Below are positions 28,714-37,144 of a DNA stretch of 64,000 nucleotides, in pieces. Positions within the stretch are counted from its first letter, which is position 1. Every line of letters begins with the position of its first letter. Position numbers and translations under genes: made by a program. Below the pieces are notes generated by a model that was not told the DNA's origin, did no database searches, and worked only from the letters and a program-made list of their open reading frames with translations. Origin of the DNA: Paludibacter sp. (GTDB lineage Bacteria; Bacteroidota; Bacteroidia; Bacteroidales; Paludibacteraceae); assembly GCF_009712605.1 (NCBI RefSeq), contig NZ_WASO01000001.1, positions 62,001 through 126,000 on the forward strand, in the 5' to 3' direction.

Positions 28714-28744
28714 CAAATTTACTTGAAAATCAAATGAGAACAAA
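28714..28744 (-). promoter_or_regulatory. Promoter of tamB
   Basis: On the minus strand TAAATTTG (28721-28714) is preceded after exactly 19 bases by TTTG (28744-28741). The upstream box overlaps the start of the divergent cyclophilin gene. Confidence 0.65.
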
Positions 28745-29558
28745 CAGAATCTTATTAATAATTACTATTTTTATGACGGCTTGCAACCTTTTTGCAGCCA
28801 AAAATCTATCACCAACTATGGTAAAAATTCAAACCAATCATGGCGATATCCTCGTAAAGCTCTATGACGAAACGCCTCTGCACCGCGATAATTTTCTGAA
28901 GTTAGCCAAACAGGGATTTTATGACGGCGTTTTGTTTCACCGCGTCATCGGTGAATTTATGATTCAAACCGGCGATCCGCAGTCGAAAGATGCAAAACCC
29001 GACCAGATGCTGGGCACCGGCGGACCCGGATATACCGTACCGGCAGAAATTCATTATCCGGCATTTTTCCACAAGAGAGGAGCTTTGGCGGCAGCACGTC
29101 AGGGTGATGAAGTTAATCCGGACAGAGCCTCGTCGGGTTCTCAATTTTATATCGTTCAGGGACGTACCTGTTCTGAAAATGAATTGAACCATGTGGAACA
29201 ATCTGCCCGTGTCAATCAGGAAAGAGGTATTTTTCAACAGATAGCGGCAACTCACATCGAAAAAATTAAGGCTCTTCAGTTAGCAAATGACACCGCTGGT
29301 CTTAATAATCTCCGCGACTCAATTTATGCCGAAACGGTTCAGAAGGTTGATGCCAATCCAATGTACAAGTTATCGGATGAAGTTCGTCAGGCTTACAAAA
29401 CGTTGGGAGGCACCCCGCATCTTGATGGCAGTTACACCGTTTTCGGAGAAGTGGTTTCGGGTCTTGAGGTAGTTGAAGAAATCTCCAAGGTTAAAACCGG
29501 CCGTGCCGACCGTCCCGTGGAAGATGTGAAGATTATAAAAGTTACAGTAGAAGAATAA
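28734..29558 (+). CDS. Cyclophilin-type peptidyl-prolyl cis-trans isomerase, exported
   Basis: A 274-residue cyclophilin. The N-terminal hydrophobic segment ends in MTACNLFAAK, which could be a lipoprotein site at Cys17 or an ordinary cleavage after FAA. The catalytic core shows FHRVIGEFMIQTGDP and ASSGSQFYIVQGR. Between this and the last strands (GSYTVFGEVVSGLEVVEEIS) there is an extra, largely helical insert of about 80 residues (roughly 147-225) not present in small bacterial cyclophilins; I recall similar inserts in Bacteroidales homologues. It should assist folding of envelope proteins. The sirtuin gene follows after 52 bases. Confidence 0.93.
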   Translation: MRTNRILLIITIFMTACNLFAAKNLSPTMVKIQTNHGDILVKLYDETPLHRDNFLKLAKQGFYDGVLFHRVIGEFMIQTGDPQSKDAKPDQMLGTGGPGYTVPAEIHYPAFFHKRGALAAARQGDEVNPDRASSGSQFYIVQGRTCSENELNHVEQSARVNQERGIFQQIAATHIEKIKALQLANDTAGLNNLRDSIYAETVQKVDANPMYKLSDEVRQAYKTLGGTPHLDGSYTVFGEVVSGLEVVEEISKVKTGRADRPVEDVKIIKVTVEE

Positions 29559-29610
29559 AGCTATCAATCAGCTAACAACTAACTGACAGCGTTCGATAAA
29601 ACATACTCGA

Positions 29611-30300
29611 ATGAAGAAATTAGTTATCCTTACCGGAGCAGGAATGAGTGCCGAAAGTGGCATTAGTACGTTTAGGGATGCCGGTGGATTGTGGGATCAA
29701 TATCCCGTGGAAGATGTGGCGACCCCGGAAGGTTGGGCTCGTAACCCTGAACTTGTGCTTGGCTTTTATGCCGAACGCCGCCGTCAGTTATTAAAAGCAA
29801 AACCCAACGACGGACACGTGGGACTTGCTCGTTTGCAGCAGCAATTTGATGTTCGCATTATAACGCAGAACATAGATGACCTGCACGAGCGTGCCGGAAG
29901 CAATAATGTGCTCCACCTGCACGGAGAACTCACTAAAGTGTGTTCCACGTATGATCCGGGCTATGTTGTTGATCTTCCTTCGGAGGCTCCTTATATAAAG
30001 CTGGGAGACAAATGTCCCAAAGGTGGACAGCTTCGTCCTTTTATCGTATGGTTCGGAGAAGCCGTTCCTGCGATTGATGAGGCTGCCGACCTGAGTGCTC
30101 AGGCAGATATTTATGCCGTGATTGGTACTTCACTCAATGTGTATCCGGCTGCCGGATTGTTGCATTATGTTCCGAAGGGCGTGCCAATCTACCTTATCGA
30201 TCCAAAAGAAGTAAACACTGCCTATTATGAGCGCATTACATTTATTCAGCAACCGGCGACCACCGGAGTTGCTCAATTGGAAAGGCTGTTGATGTCTTAA
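29611..30300 (+). CDS. cobB: NAD-dependent protein deacylase, sirtuin family (CobB type)
   Basis: A 229-residue Sir2 protein with GAGMSAESGISTFRDAGGLW (NAD loop, residues 9-28), TQNIDDLHERAG (about 90-101) and the catalytic His in LHLHGEL. The Tyr and Arg of FYAERRRQ (near residue 54) match the YxxR pair that lets SIRT5/CobB-class enzymes remove succinyl and malonyl groups. The zinc region has only two cysteines (KVCSTYD and DKCPKGG) in place of four, so zinc binding is doubtful. It acts in the cytoplasm on acyl-lysine proteins. A terminator follows. Confidence 0.92.
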   Translation: MKKLVILTGAGMSAESGISTFRDAGGLWDQYPVEDVATPEGWARNPELVLGFYAERRRQLLKAKPNDGHVGLARLQQQFDVRIITQNIDDLHERAGSNNVLHLHGELTKVCSTYDPGYVVDLPSEAPYIKLGDKCPKGGQLRPFIVWFGEAVPAIDEAADLSAQADIYAVIGTSLNVYPAAGLLHYVPKGVPIYLIDPKEVNTAYYERITFIQQPATTGVAQLERLLMS

Positions 30301-30337
30301 GAAGTATTCACTGCATAGTGTAATTCAAAATTATCAG

Positions 30338-30379
30338 ATAGCCGGAAACAGTTTTCAACTCTGTTCCGGCTATTTTTTT
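30338..30379 (+). terminator. Terminator after the sirtuin gene
   Basis: ATAGCCGGAAACAG pairs with CTGTTCCGGCTAT around a 9-base loop and is followed by seven T residues. Confidence 0.88.
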
Positions 30380-30526
30380 GCGATGATGTAACTGTTTGTA
30401 ATCAAAGGCTCTCAACTACTTATCAATACAGCAAATGAGATTCGTTTAAGCAATTATCATGTATGACAAAATGACAATAAAAAATATTAAAAACGGATAA
30501 AATGTAAGATAATTGCTATTAGATAC

Positions 30527-30555
30527 TTGTTTTTCTAATCTTTTTGTTACCTTTG
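30527..30555 (+). promoter_or_regulatory. Promoter of glnA
   Basis: TACCTTTG (30548-30555) with TTG (30527-30529) 18 bases upstream. The transcript would start about 35-40 bases before the preferred ATG. Confidence 0.7.
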
Positions 30556-30598
30556 CATCAGTTTATATAATAAAATGCAATTAAAAATAGGCAAAAAC

Positions 30599-31621
30599 AT
30601 GAAAGCAAAATTAGAGTATGTTTGGTTGGATGGTCACAAACCAACCCAATCGTTGAGAGCAAAGACGATGATGTCTAAAGACAACTTTAGTGGAAAACTG
30701 GAAGACTGCAAAGTATGGTCATTCGACGGTTCTTCAACCGAACAAGCTTCTGGTGGTTCTTCCGACCTCTTGTTAAAACCGGTTGCTATCTACCCGGATC
30801 CAACTCGCAAAAACGCTTATGTTGTGATGACTGAAGTGTTGAATCCTGATGGAACTCCACACGAATCAAATGGTCGTGCAACTATCGAATCGGACGATGA
30901 TGATTTCTGGTTTGGTTTCGAACAGGAATATTTCTTGATGGATCCTGCAACAAACCTTCCTTTAGGTTTCCCTGCTGGTGGCTATCCTGCTCCTCAAGGT
31001 CCTTACTATTGCGGCGTAGGTGCTAAAGCTGCTTACGGACGTGAAATCGTTGAAGAACACTTCGATGTTTGTTTGGAAGCCGGTTTGAATGTTGAAGGTA
31101 TCAATGCTGAAGTTGCTGCCGGACAATGGGAATACCAAATCTTCGCTAAAGGTGCAAAAGATGCAGGTGATCAAATTTGGGTTGCTCGTTATTTCTTGGA
31201 AAAAGTTGCTGAAAAATATGGCGTTTATGTTGAATTGCATCCAAAACCACTTGGAAAAGATCTTGACTGGAATGGTTCGGGTATGCACGCTAACTTCTCT
31301 AACGGTTTGATGAGAACTTGCGGTGATAAAAAAGTATTTGACGCAATCTGCGAAGAATTCGGAAAACACATCCAAGAACACGTTTCTGTTTACGGAGCTT
31401 ACAACGACCAACGTTTGACAGGTAAACACGAAACAGCTTCTATCAACGAATTCTCTTATGGTGTTTCTGACCGTGGTTCTTCTATCCGTATTCCTATTGG
31501 AACAGTAGAAGATGGCTGGAAAGGTCGTTTGGAAGACCGTCGTCCTGCTTCTAACGGTGATCCATACAAAATTGCTGCAGTTATTATTTCAACTACCAAA
31601 AAAGGTATTGCAAAATTATAA
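30599..31621 (+). CDS. glnA: Glutamine synthetase, GSII (eukaryotic-like) type
   Basis: The enzyme joins ammonium to glutamate with ATP. At 340 residues it is far shorter than GSI or GSIII and matches GSII: KLEYVWLDG near the N-terminus, WSFDGSSTEQASGGSSD (about 42-58), GFEQEYFLMD with catalytic glutamates, GINAEVAAGQWEYQI, the NGSGMHANFS loop and the RRPASNGDPY segment near the C-terminus. The ATG at 30599 is preferred because homology begins just after it; an in-frame ATG eight codons earlier at 30575 is possible. Codon use is highly biased, implying strong expression. Gene symbol follows common usage; glnII would also fit. Confidence 0.95.
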   Translation: MKAKLEYVWLDGHKPTQSLRAKTMMSKDNFSGKLEDCKVWSFDGSSTEQASGGSSDLLLKPVAIYPDPTRKNAYVVMTEVLNPDGTPHESNGRATIESDDDDFWFGFEQEYFLMDPATNLPLGFPAGGYPAPQGPYYCGVGAKAAYGREIVEEHFDVCLEAGLNVEGINAEVAAGQWEYQIFAKGAKDAGDQIWVARYFLEKVAEKYGVYVELHPKPLGKDLDWNGSGMHANFSNGLMRTCGDKKVFDAICEEFGKHIQEHVSVYGAYNDQRLTGKHETASINEFSYGVSDRGSSIRIPIGTVEDGWKGRLEDRRPASNGDPYKIAAVIISTTKKGIAKL

Positions 31622-31644
31622 TTACAAGCGAATATACAACTCAC

Positions 31645-31680
31645 AAAGGGTGTCCGGTTTTTGGGCACCCTTTTTTTGTG
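31645..31680 (+). terminator. Terminator after glnA
   Basis: AAAGGGTGTCC pairs with GGGCACCCTTT (one G-U) with a T run behind it. Confidence 0.88.
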
Positions 31681-31877
31681 GTAAGAGGTTCTTTTGAAGA
31701 GGGCAACAGCCAAGCGATAGAGCTTTGATAAAAAATTATAAAGCGGTTGGATACATGCATTTCATGCTTATATTTGCCTTTCATTTTGTAAGCTGATTTT
31801 CTTGAAAACGAGCATGTTCGTCCTTATTACAAACCAATACTACTCACATGCGGGTGTATAAAAAATCAATGGTCTAT

Positions 31878-32258
31878 ATGAAAAAAGTATTCACATTGCT
31901 GATGGCAGCCTTATTTGTTGCTGCGTCATCGCTAAGTGCTCAGACTCCTGCTGCTCCTCCAGCAAAGAAGGAAGTTAAGAAAGAGATGAAAAAAGCAGAC
32001 AAGGACATGAAGAAGGCCGATAAGGATATGAAAAAGGCCGACAAAGAAATGAAGAAAGTTGAGAAAAATGCTAAGAACGTAACACCTCCGCCTCCTCCTC
32101 CACCTCCTGCAAAGGCTGCTCCGGGTCAACACCTGAAAAAAGATGGTACTCCCGACAAGCGTTTTAAAGAAAACAAAGAAGCTGCTGCTCCGAAACATTT
32201 GAAAAAAGACGGTACGCCGGATAAACGATTCAAAGAAAACAAAGAACCGAAAAAATAA
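31878..32258 (+). CDS. Small Lys-rich exported repeat protein
   Basis: A 126-residue protein with a clear signal peptide (MKKVFTLLMAALFVAASSLSAQ is the start; cleavage after SAQ). The mature part is low complexity: three near-copies of KKADKDM, a run of eight prolines (near residue 74), and two copies of a 17-residue unit containing HLKKDGTPDKRFKENK separated by a short Ala/Pro linker. The ATG at 31878 is chosen because it directly precedes the signal peptide. It is very basic and likely periplasmic or surface associated. I recall the KKDGTPD.R(F/Y)K.NK unit from other small Bacteroidetes proteins but know no function for it. A two-way hairpin ends the gene. Confidence 0.8.
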   Translation: MKKVFTLLMAALFVAASSLSAQTPAAPPAKKEVKKEMKKADKDMKKADKDMKKADKEMKKVEKNAKNVTPPPPPPPPAKAAPGQHLKKDGTPDKRFKENKEAAAPKHLKKDGTPDKRFKENKEPKK

Positions 32259-32276
32259 ATACAGCCGTATTTGAAA

Positions 32277-32313
32277 AAAATGGCCTTGATGAAACAATCA
32301 TCAAGGCCATTTT
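32277..32313. terminator. Bidirectional terminator between the Lys-rich gene and gldG
   Basis: AAAATGGCCTTGATGA and TCATCAAGGCCATTTT are perfect complements around a 5-base loop, with A and T runs on the two sides. It serves both convergent genes. Confidence 0.9.
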
Positions 32314-32320
32314 CGTTATA

Positions 32321-34006
32321 TCAGGAATATTTTCGTCGTCTTAAGAAAAAGAAAACCGCGGCAAATAAACCCAGCAGAATCAAAGGGGTAACCAGATTGA
32401 TGATTTGCCATGTTGTTCTGCCTTCTGTCGTAGCAACATTGTTAAGCAAACGAAGTGGAACTACGCGCGATCTTAATTCGAGCCAGCTATCGTCTCCGCT
32501 AAGATACAAAACAGCATTTACGATGAAATCACGATTACCGTATTGGCGATTGGTATAGCTGTCGAATCCTAAAGGTAACAGTTGCATGTTGTCGCCGGTA
32601 CCGTGAACTTCGTTGCGGATAATATCTCCGTTTGCAACAATAATCATTCTTGTATACTTGCTCTTACGGGCTATTGATGCGGGTTTGTTAATCCCTTCGG
32701 GAACCATTCTATTGGCAAAGGCAGAAGTGAAGGTCCCTTCCAAAAGACCACCTACCGGAATATTCTGGAAGCGGAAATAGTCGTGATCACGCGGATCCGG
32801 CATTTGTTTCAGGTCAACCATTGCCGGAGGTGCTAAAACATGTGATGCATTAGAGGTGGAGAGAAGCGCTTGTTTCTTTACCAGAGTGTCCACTCCTACA
32901 AAATCTATCGATGAAGCGAAATTTGCCTTTACAGAGGCCAGATTACGCGTGGTGGCGTTGTATGGAGAAGTTAAAAGTAAAGGCTGAAAAACCCACGGCA
33001 TTGGCTTAAATTGAGGCTCTTCTCCCGGGCGTGACACATTGATTGGCATAGAGGCGCATTGAACATCCTGCACAATGTCAGGATTGATGCGAATACCATA
33101 TCCAAAAAGCATATCCGAAAGATTGACATCAAGCGGAGCAATGGTTGCCTGCCCGGTTCTCGAAAGGAAATCATTGTCGATTTTTGATCCGTCAATGAGC
33201 CACAGCACACGTCCTCCATTCATAATATACTGGTCGATAATGAATTTCTCATTCTCGGAGAAAGCGGTTGCCGGTTTGGCAATGATAACAACTTTGTACG
33301 GGTCAAGTGCTTTCGGATCGTTGCCGAGAACGCCTCTGTCTACCTGAAAATAGCGGCTGAGGGCTGTGGTTGCGTCATACACTTCCGGTTCGGGAAGTTC
33401 TCCGTTGCCTTCCAGAAACGCAATTTTACGATTTTCCTTCACATTCAATATTCGAATAGCATCAGTCAACTGATATTCAAGATTTTCCACCGAAGCATTC
33501 AGGTTCTCTTCCCCGGAATGTCCCTGTACATTGGTAAGCAGGTTCACTAAAAGAGTGTCTTTATGACTGATGATTTCCGCCCAGGGAAAAATTATCTTCC
33601 GTACGGCTTTCCCATCAGCATCTTTTTCATAGACCATTGTAGCATGCATGCCCCGTTTCTCGAGCGAAGCATAATAGGCGTCCTGATCTTTACCTTCGGC
33701 TGCTTTTGCAGGATCGATGAGCTGATATTGAATATTTTTGCCGGCATATACCTTAAACTCGTCCAGATAGTCCGTGCAGGAGTGCTTTAACCGTAGAAAA
33801 CCGGCGTTTAAATCACCGTCGAGATACACATTGATTTGTACCGGCTCATCCAGCGACTTCATCAGTCCTTTTGTAGCTGATGAGATGGTATATCGCTTGT
33901 CGGATGTTAAATCGAGACGGAAAAACAGGTAATGAGATATGAAAGAAACAGCAGCAATGGCTACTGCCACAGCAGCTATTTGGAGAAAAAGGCGTTTATT
34001 TTTCAT
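32321..34006 (-). CDS. gldG: GldG, gliding-type ABC transporter auxiliary subunit
   Basis: A 561-residue membrane protein. The ATG at 34006 begins MKNKRLFLQIAAVAVAIAAV, an N-terminal membrane anchor, and an upstream in-frame TTG is rejected because it overlaps a terminator hairpin. The large soluble domain (DLTSDKRYTISSATKGLMKSL near residue 37, an ABC-type uncharacterised transport region) is followed by a C-terminal membrane segment (IINLVTPLILLGLFAAVFFF) and a basic tail. This is the GldG architecture. gldF, usually the adjacent gene, is absent on both sides: upstream lies an XRE-cupin gene and downstream a convergent gene. GldA is encoded at 4.9-5.8 kb. The cargo is unknown in non-gliding Bacteroidales. 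Confidence 0.88.
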   Translation of the reverse strand: MKNKRLFLQIAAVAVAIAAVSFISHYLFFRLDLTSDKRYTISSATKGLMKSLDEPVQINVYLDGDLNAGFLRLKHSCTDYLDEFKVYAGKNIQYQLIDPAKAAEGKDQDAYYASLEKRGMHATMVYEKDADGKAVRKIIFPWAEIISHKDTLLVNLLTNVQGHSGEENLNASVENLEYQLTDAIRILNVKENRKIAFLEGNGELPEPEVYDATTALSRYFQVDRGVLGNDPKALDPYKVVIIAKPATAFSENEKFIIDQYIMNGGRVLWLIDGSKIDNDFLSRTGQATIAPLDVNLSDMLFGYGIRINPDIVQDVQCASMPINVSRPGEEPQFKPMPWVFQPLLLTSPYNATTRNLASVKANFASSIDFVGVDTLVKKQALLSTSNASHVLAPPAMVDLKQMPDPRDHDYFRFQNIPVGGLLEGTFTSAFANRMVPEGINKPASIARKSKYTRMIIVANGDIIRNEVHGTGDNMQLLPLGFDSYTNRQYGNRDFIVNAVLYLSGDDSWLELRSRVVPLRLLNNVATTEGRTTWQIINLVTPLILLGLFAAVFFFLRRRKYS

Positions 34007-34023
34007 CAGAGGATAGACCAAAC

Positions 34024-34062
34024 ATAAAAATGACTTCCCGTACAAAAAATTGTCGGGAAGTC
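34024..34062 (-). terminator. Terminator after the XRE-cupin gene
   Basis: GACTTCCCG and CGGGAAGTC form a perfect 9-pair stem with a 13-base loop; on the minus strand it is followed by ATTTTTA. It isolates the regulator gene from gldG. Confidence 0.8.
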
Positions 34063-34086
34063 TTATTTTTCAAACAAAATTGATAG

Positions 34087-34635
34087 TTATATGATTACGG
34101 CTAAGAAACGGACTGTTTTATTGTCGAGTGCTTTCATTCCATGCTTTAATTCGGCATTGAAATAAAGCGAATCTCCTTCTTCCAGAATCAGTTCTTTTCC
34201 GTTTATTTCCAGAAGCATTCTCCCTTCAATAACATAATTGAACTCTTGTCCTGCATGAGTATTCAGACAAACAGGATTGTCGCAAGGCTCTACCGTGACA
34301 ATAAACGGGTCGGCATTTCTGCCTGCAAAACCTGCTGCCAGCGATTGGTATTTGTAAGCTTTTGTCCTTTCGATAGCCACTCCCTGACCTTTACGGGTGA
34401 GATAGTAAGTTCGCATTCTCGGTTCTTCCCCGAATAGCAAGGCTGTCATTTCAACGTTAAAATGACCGGCAATGTTATGCAGAAGGCTTACCGGAATATC
34501 TTTTTCTCCATTTTCACAGAGAAGGTATTCTTCCTCACTTACCATCGCAGCATCGGCCATCTCTTTGACCGATATATTCAGTGCATCCCTTAATCCGTGC
34601 AGACGTGCAGCTATCTGTCTGATTTTATCGTCCAT
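34087..34635 (-). CDS. XRE-family regulator with C-terminal cupin domain
   Basis: A 182-residue protein with an N-terminal helix-turn-helix of the XRE/Cro type (about residues 5-62: LRDALNISVKEMADAAMVSEEEYLLCENG) and a C-terminal cupin (about 110-180: NTHAGQEFNYVIEGRMLLEINGKELILEEGDSLYF). The cupin usually binds a small molecule that modulates DNA binding in this architecture. Homologues regulate amino acid, polyamine or other small-molecule genes; no target can be named here. It follows rfbD on the same strand after 33 bases, though a functional link to rhamnose synthesis is not evident. Confidence 0.9.
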   Translation of the reverse strand: MDDKIRQIAARLHGLRDALNISVKEMADAAMVSEEEYLLCENGEKDIPVSLLHNIAGHFNVEMTALLFGEEPRMRTYYLTRKGQGVAIERTKAYKYQSLAAGFAGRNADPFIVTVEPCDNPVCLNTHAGQEFNYVIEGRMLLEINGKELILEEGDSLYFNAELKHGMKALDNKTVRFLAVII

Positions 34636-34668
34636 ACAAAATATGAGTTATTGAAGTTTTATAAAACG

Positions 34669-35544
34669 CTATTGTTTGTTCAGCTTTTCAACACAGGAAC
34701 CTAAACTTGCTTCCCAATGTGGAATTGAGATTCCGAAAGTCTTTTTGATCTTTGATTTATTCAAGACGCTGTAGAACGGCCGTGGAGTTTTTGCCGGAAA
34801 GTCTTTCGATTCGATTGGCAACACTTTGCAGTCAATTCCTGCAAGGCGATGGATGGCAATGGTGAAATCGTACCAGCTGCAAACACCCTCATTTGAAAAG
34901 TGATAAACGCCTGTTTTGAAAGCGTTTTCATTTTCAATGGTTTTCCCGATAATCTGCAAGATGGCAGCAGCCAAATCGGCAGCATTGGTTGGTGTTCCTA
35001 TCTGGTCAAAAACAACTTTGAGTTCGTCGCGCTCTTTTCCGAGTTTCAACATCGTTTTTACGAAATTGTTGCCATAAACCGAATACAACCACGACGTACG
35101 GATAATAACGGCATCAAGGCAAACTCTTTTCAGATCGGCTTCACCACATGCTTTGCTTTTTCCGTAAACCGTTTTTGGATTGATTTTTACGTCCTCGGTG
35201 TAAGGTACGTGTGCCGTTCCGTCAAAAACATAATCGGTGGAGATATGGATAACTTTAATTTCGTGTGAAGCAGCAACTTCCCCGATGTTTCTGATTGCCT
35301 CGCAATTAATTGCAAAACACTTCTCTTCATCTTCTTCTGCCTTATCCACTGCCGTATAAGCAGCGCAGTTGACGATAAAATCGAACGATTTGTTGGCCAC
35401 AAACTGCTCGATAGCGTCTTTGTCGCAAATGTCTAACGTGTCGGCATCTGTAAAGACAAATTCGACATCCTTCATTTGTGGGGCAATTTGTTGCAGTTCA
35501 CTGCCTAACTGCCCATACGAACCTGTGACTAAAACCTTTTTCAT
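34669..35544 (-). CDS. rfbD: dTDP-4-dehydrorhamnose reductase
   Basis: The last enzyme of dTDP-L-rhamnose synthesis, reducing the 4-keto group with NAD(P)H. The ATG at 35544 is chosen because MKKVLVTGSYGQLGSELQ is the family N-terminus with the GxxGQLG nucleotide loop; a longer frame would run into rfbC. The short-chain dehydrogenase YxxxK motif is present in YGKSKACGE and the HISTDYVFDG segment precedes it. Length 291 is normal. It follows rfbC after 19 bases in the order rfbA-rfbC-rfbD. rfbB (the 4,6-dehydratase) is not in the window and must be elsewhere if the pathway is complete. Confidence 0.94.
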   Translation of the reverse strand: MKKVLVTGSYGQLGSELQQIAPQMKDVEFVFTDADTLDICDKDAIEQFVANKSFDFIVNCAAYTAVDKAEEDEEKCFAINCEAIRNIGEVAASHEIKVIHISTDYVFDGTAHVPYTEDVKINPKTVYGKSKACGEADLKRVCLDAVIIRTSWLYSVYGNNFVKTMLKLGKERDELKVVFDQIGTPTNAADLAAAILQIIGKTIENENAFKTGVYHFSNEGVCSWYDFTIAIHRLAGIDCKVLPIESKDFPAKTPRPFYSVLNKSKIKKTFGISIPHWEASLGSCVEKLNKQ

Positions 35545-35563
35545 ACTTTCTATCTTTACGGGG

Positions 35564-36118
35564 TTAATAGACAAAATTCATCTCAGCCTGTTCCAGGGTC
35601 GGATGTTTTTGATCCTTTTCGGATATGATGGCTTCTTCCAATGGAACCTGCCAGTCTATATTCAATGTCGGATCGTTATATATAATTCCTCTCTCCAAAG
35701 AGGGATCGTAAAAATCATCGCATTTATAGCTAAATACTGCGGTGTCACTCAATACTGAAAATCCGTGAGCAAATCCCTGAGGAATAAGGAACTGTAATTT
35801 ATTTTCTTCCGAAAGTTCAACACCGAACCACTGTCCGAATGTTGGCGATCCTTGTCGTATGTCAACCGCTACGTCATATACTTTACCAACGATAACGGAA
35901 ACCAGTTTGCTTTGGCTGTGCGGGTTAAGCTGGTAATGCAGCCCTCTCACCACTCCGTAGCTCGATTTTGATAAATTATCCTGGCAAAAGTCAATGTTAA
36001 TACCACTTTCGGCTAATCTTTTCTTGTTGTAACTCTCTAAAAAAAATCCCCGGCTATCAGCAAAAACCCGGTTCTTGATTATAAATAAATCGCGTATTGG
36101 AGTACTAATTATTTCCAT
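35564..36118 (-). CDS. rfbC: dTDP-4-dehydrorhamnose 3,5-epimerase
   Basis: A 184-residue cupin-fold epimerase. Family signatures are [15 protein letters not shown] (about 27-41), the catalytic His in [36 protein letters not shown] and [14 protein letters not shown]. It inverts C3 and C5 of dTDP-4-keto-6-deoxyglucose. Its start overlaps the end of rfbA by 14 bases, which indicates translational coupling. Confidence 0.95.
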   Translation of the reverse strand: MEIISTPIRDLFIIKNRVFADSRGFFLESYNKKRLAESGINIDFCQDNLSKSSYGVVRGLHYQLNPHSQSKLVSVIVGKVYDVAVDIRQGSPTFGQWFGVELSEENKLQFLIPQGFAHGFSVLSDTAVFSYKCDDFYDPSLERGIIYNDPTLNIDWQVPLEEAIISEKDQKHPTLEQAEMNFVY

Positions 36119-36992
36119 TCTCTATTGGTTCATTGGCAATCTTAATAAGGTATTGCCCATAATTATTTTTCTTTAGTGGGTCGGCCAGTTGCAGCAGTTG
36201 ATCCCGATCAATAAATTTCATGCGAAAAGCTATTTCTTCAATGCAGGCTACCATCAGACCCTGACGATTCTCAATGGTCGAAATGAAATTGGCAGCTTCA
36301 AGCAGACTATCGTGCGTGCCGGTATCCAACCAGGCCATTCCGCGTCCCAAAAGTTTTACGTTCAGTCGGCCTTCGTCGAGATAAATCCGGTTGAGATCGG
36401 TGATTTCAAGTTCACCACGGGGCGACGGTTTTAGTGCTTTTGCTTTTGCTACAACATCGTTGCCGTAGAAATAGAGGCCTGTCACAGCATAATTCGATTT
36501 AGGAACGGTCGGCTTTTCCTCAAGGCTAAGTACCTTTCCCGACGGGTCGAATTCAGCAACACCGTAGCGCTCCGGATCATTCACGTAATAACCAAAGACC
36601 GTAGCTCCGTCTTTCATTTGTGCGGCTTCCTGCAATTGAGAAGATAAGTTGTATCCGTAGAAAATGTTATCGCCCAGTACCATGCAAACGGAATCGTTGC
36701 CAATGAATTTTTCTCCGATGATAAATGCCTGAGCCAGTCCATCCGGAGATGGCTGGATGGCGTATTCTATTTTCAGCCCATAAGCCGATCCGTCTTCAAA
36801 AAGCCGCTTGTAAAGATCTATATCCTGAGGCGTTGAGATTATCAATATTTCCTGAATTCCCGACAACATTAACACCGACAACGGATAGTAAATCATCGGT
36901 TTGTTGTAAACGGGAATAATTTGCTTCGAAATGCTTTTGGTGATGGGGTATAAACGGGTTCCCGATCCCCCGGCCAAAATAATACCTTTCAT
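36105..36992 (-). CDS. rfbA: Glucose-1-phosphate thymidylyltransferase
   Basis: A 295-residue nucleotidyltransferase starting with [18 protein letters not shown], the sugar-nucleotide loop. Other family segments are [30 protein letters not shown] and [16 protein letters not shown]. It makes dTDP-glucose, the entry to dTDP-rhamnose for surface polysaccharide. It is the first of the three rfb genes, with a candidate promoter about 110 bases upstream. Confidence 0.95.
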   Translation of the reverse strand: MKGIILAGGSGTRLYPITKSISKQIIPVYNKPMIYYPLSVLMLSGIQEILIISTPQDIDLYKRLFEDGSAYGLKIEYAIQPSPDGLAQAFIIGEKFIGNDSVCMVLGDNIFYGYNLSSQLQEAAQMKDGATVFGYYVNDPERYGVAEFDPSGKVLSLEEKPTVPKSNYAVTGLYFYGNDVVAKAKALKPSPRGELEITDLNRIYLDEGRLNVKLLGRGMAWLDTGTHDSLLEAANFISTIENRQGLMVACIEEIAFRMKFIDRDQLLQLADPLKKNNYGQYLIKIANEPIENGNN

Positions 36993-37097
36993 GGGTAAAT
37001 ATAGTTAATTAGTATTGTAAAGGCATTTGCAGGAACAACCCGTAAAATGAGCCGAGAGTCTTGCATTTATAAGGTTTTTGCCTGTTTTTGATATAAA

Positions 37098-37105
37098 CAA
37101 AGATA
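37098..37105 (-). promoter_or_regulatory. Candidate -7 element of the rfbACD unit
   Basis: TATCTTTG on the minus strand, about 106 bases before the rfbA start; no good upstream box was found. Confidence 0.5.
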
Positions 37106-37144
37106 ATCGCTTTTATTGAAAATGATACGGAAATTTAAAAAAAA

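Noticed and set aside
31981-32070. Tandem repeats as a possible CRISPR-like array
   Set aside because: The repeats are in frame inside a coding region and encode KKADKDM units; no spacers.
32321-34045. Longer GldG start at 34045 (TTG)
   Set aside because: The extra codons lie inside the terminator of the upstream gene and do not extend the signal-anchor; ATG at 34006 is better.
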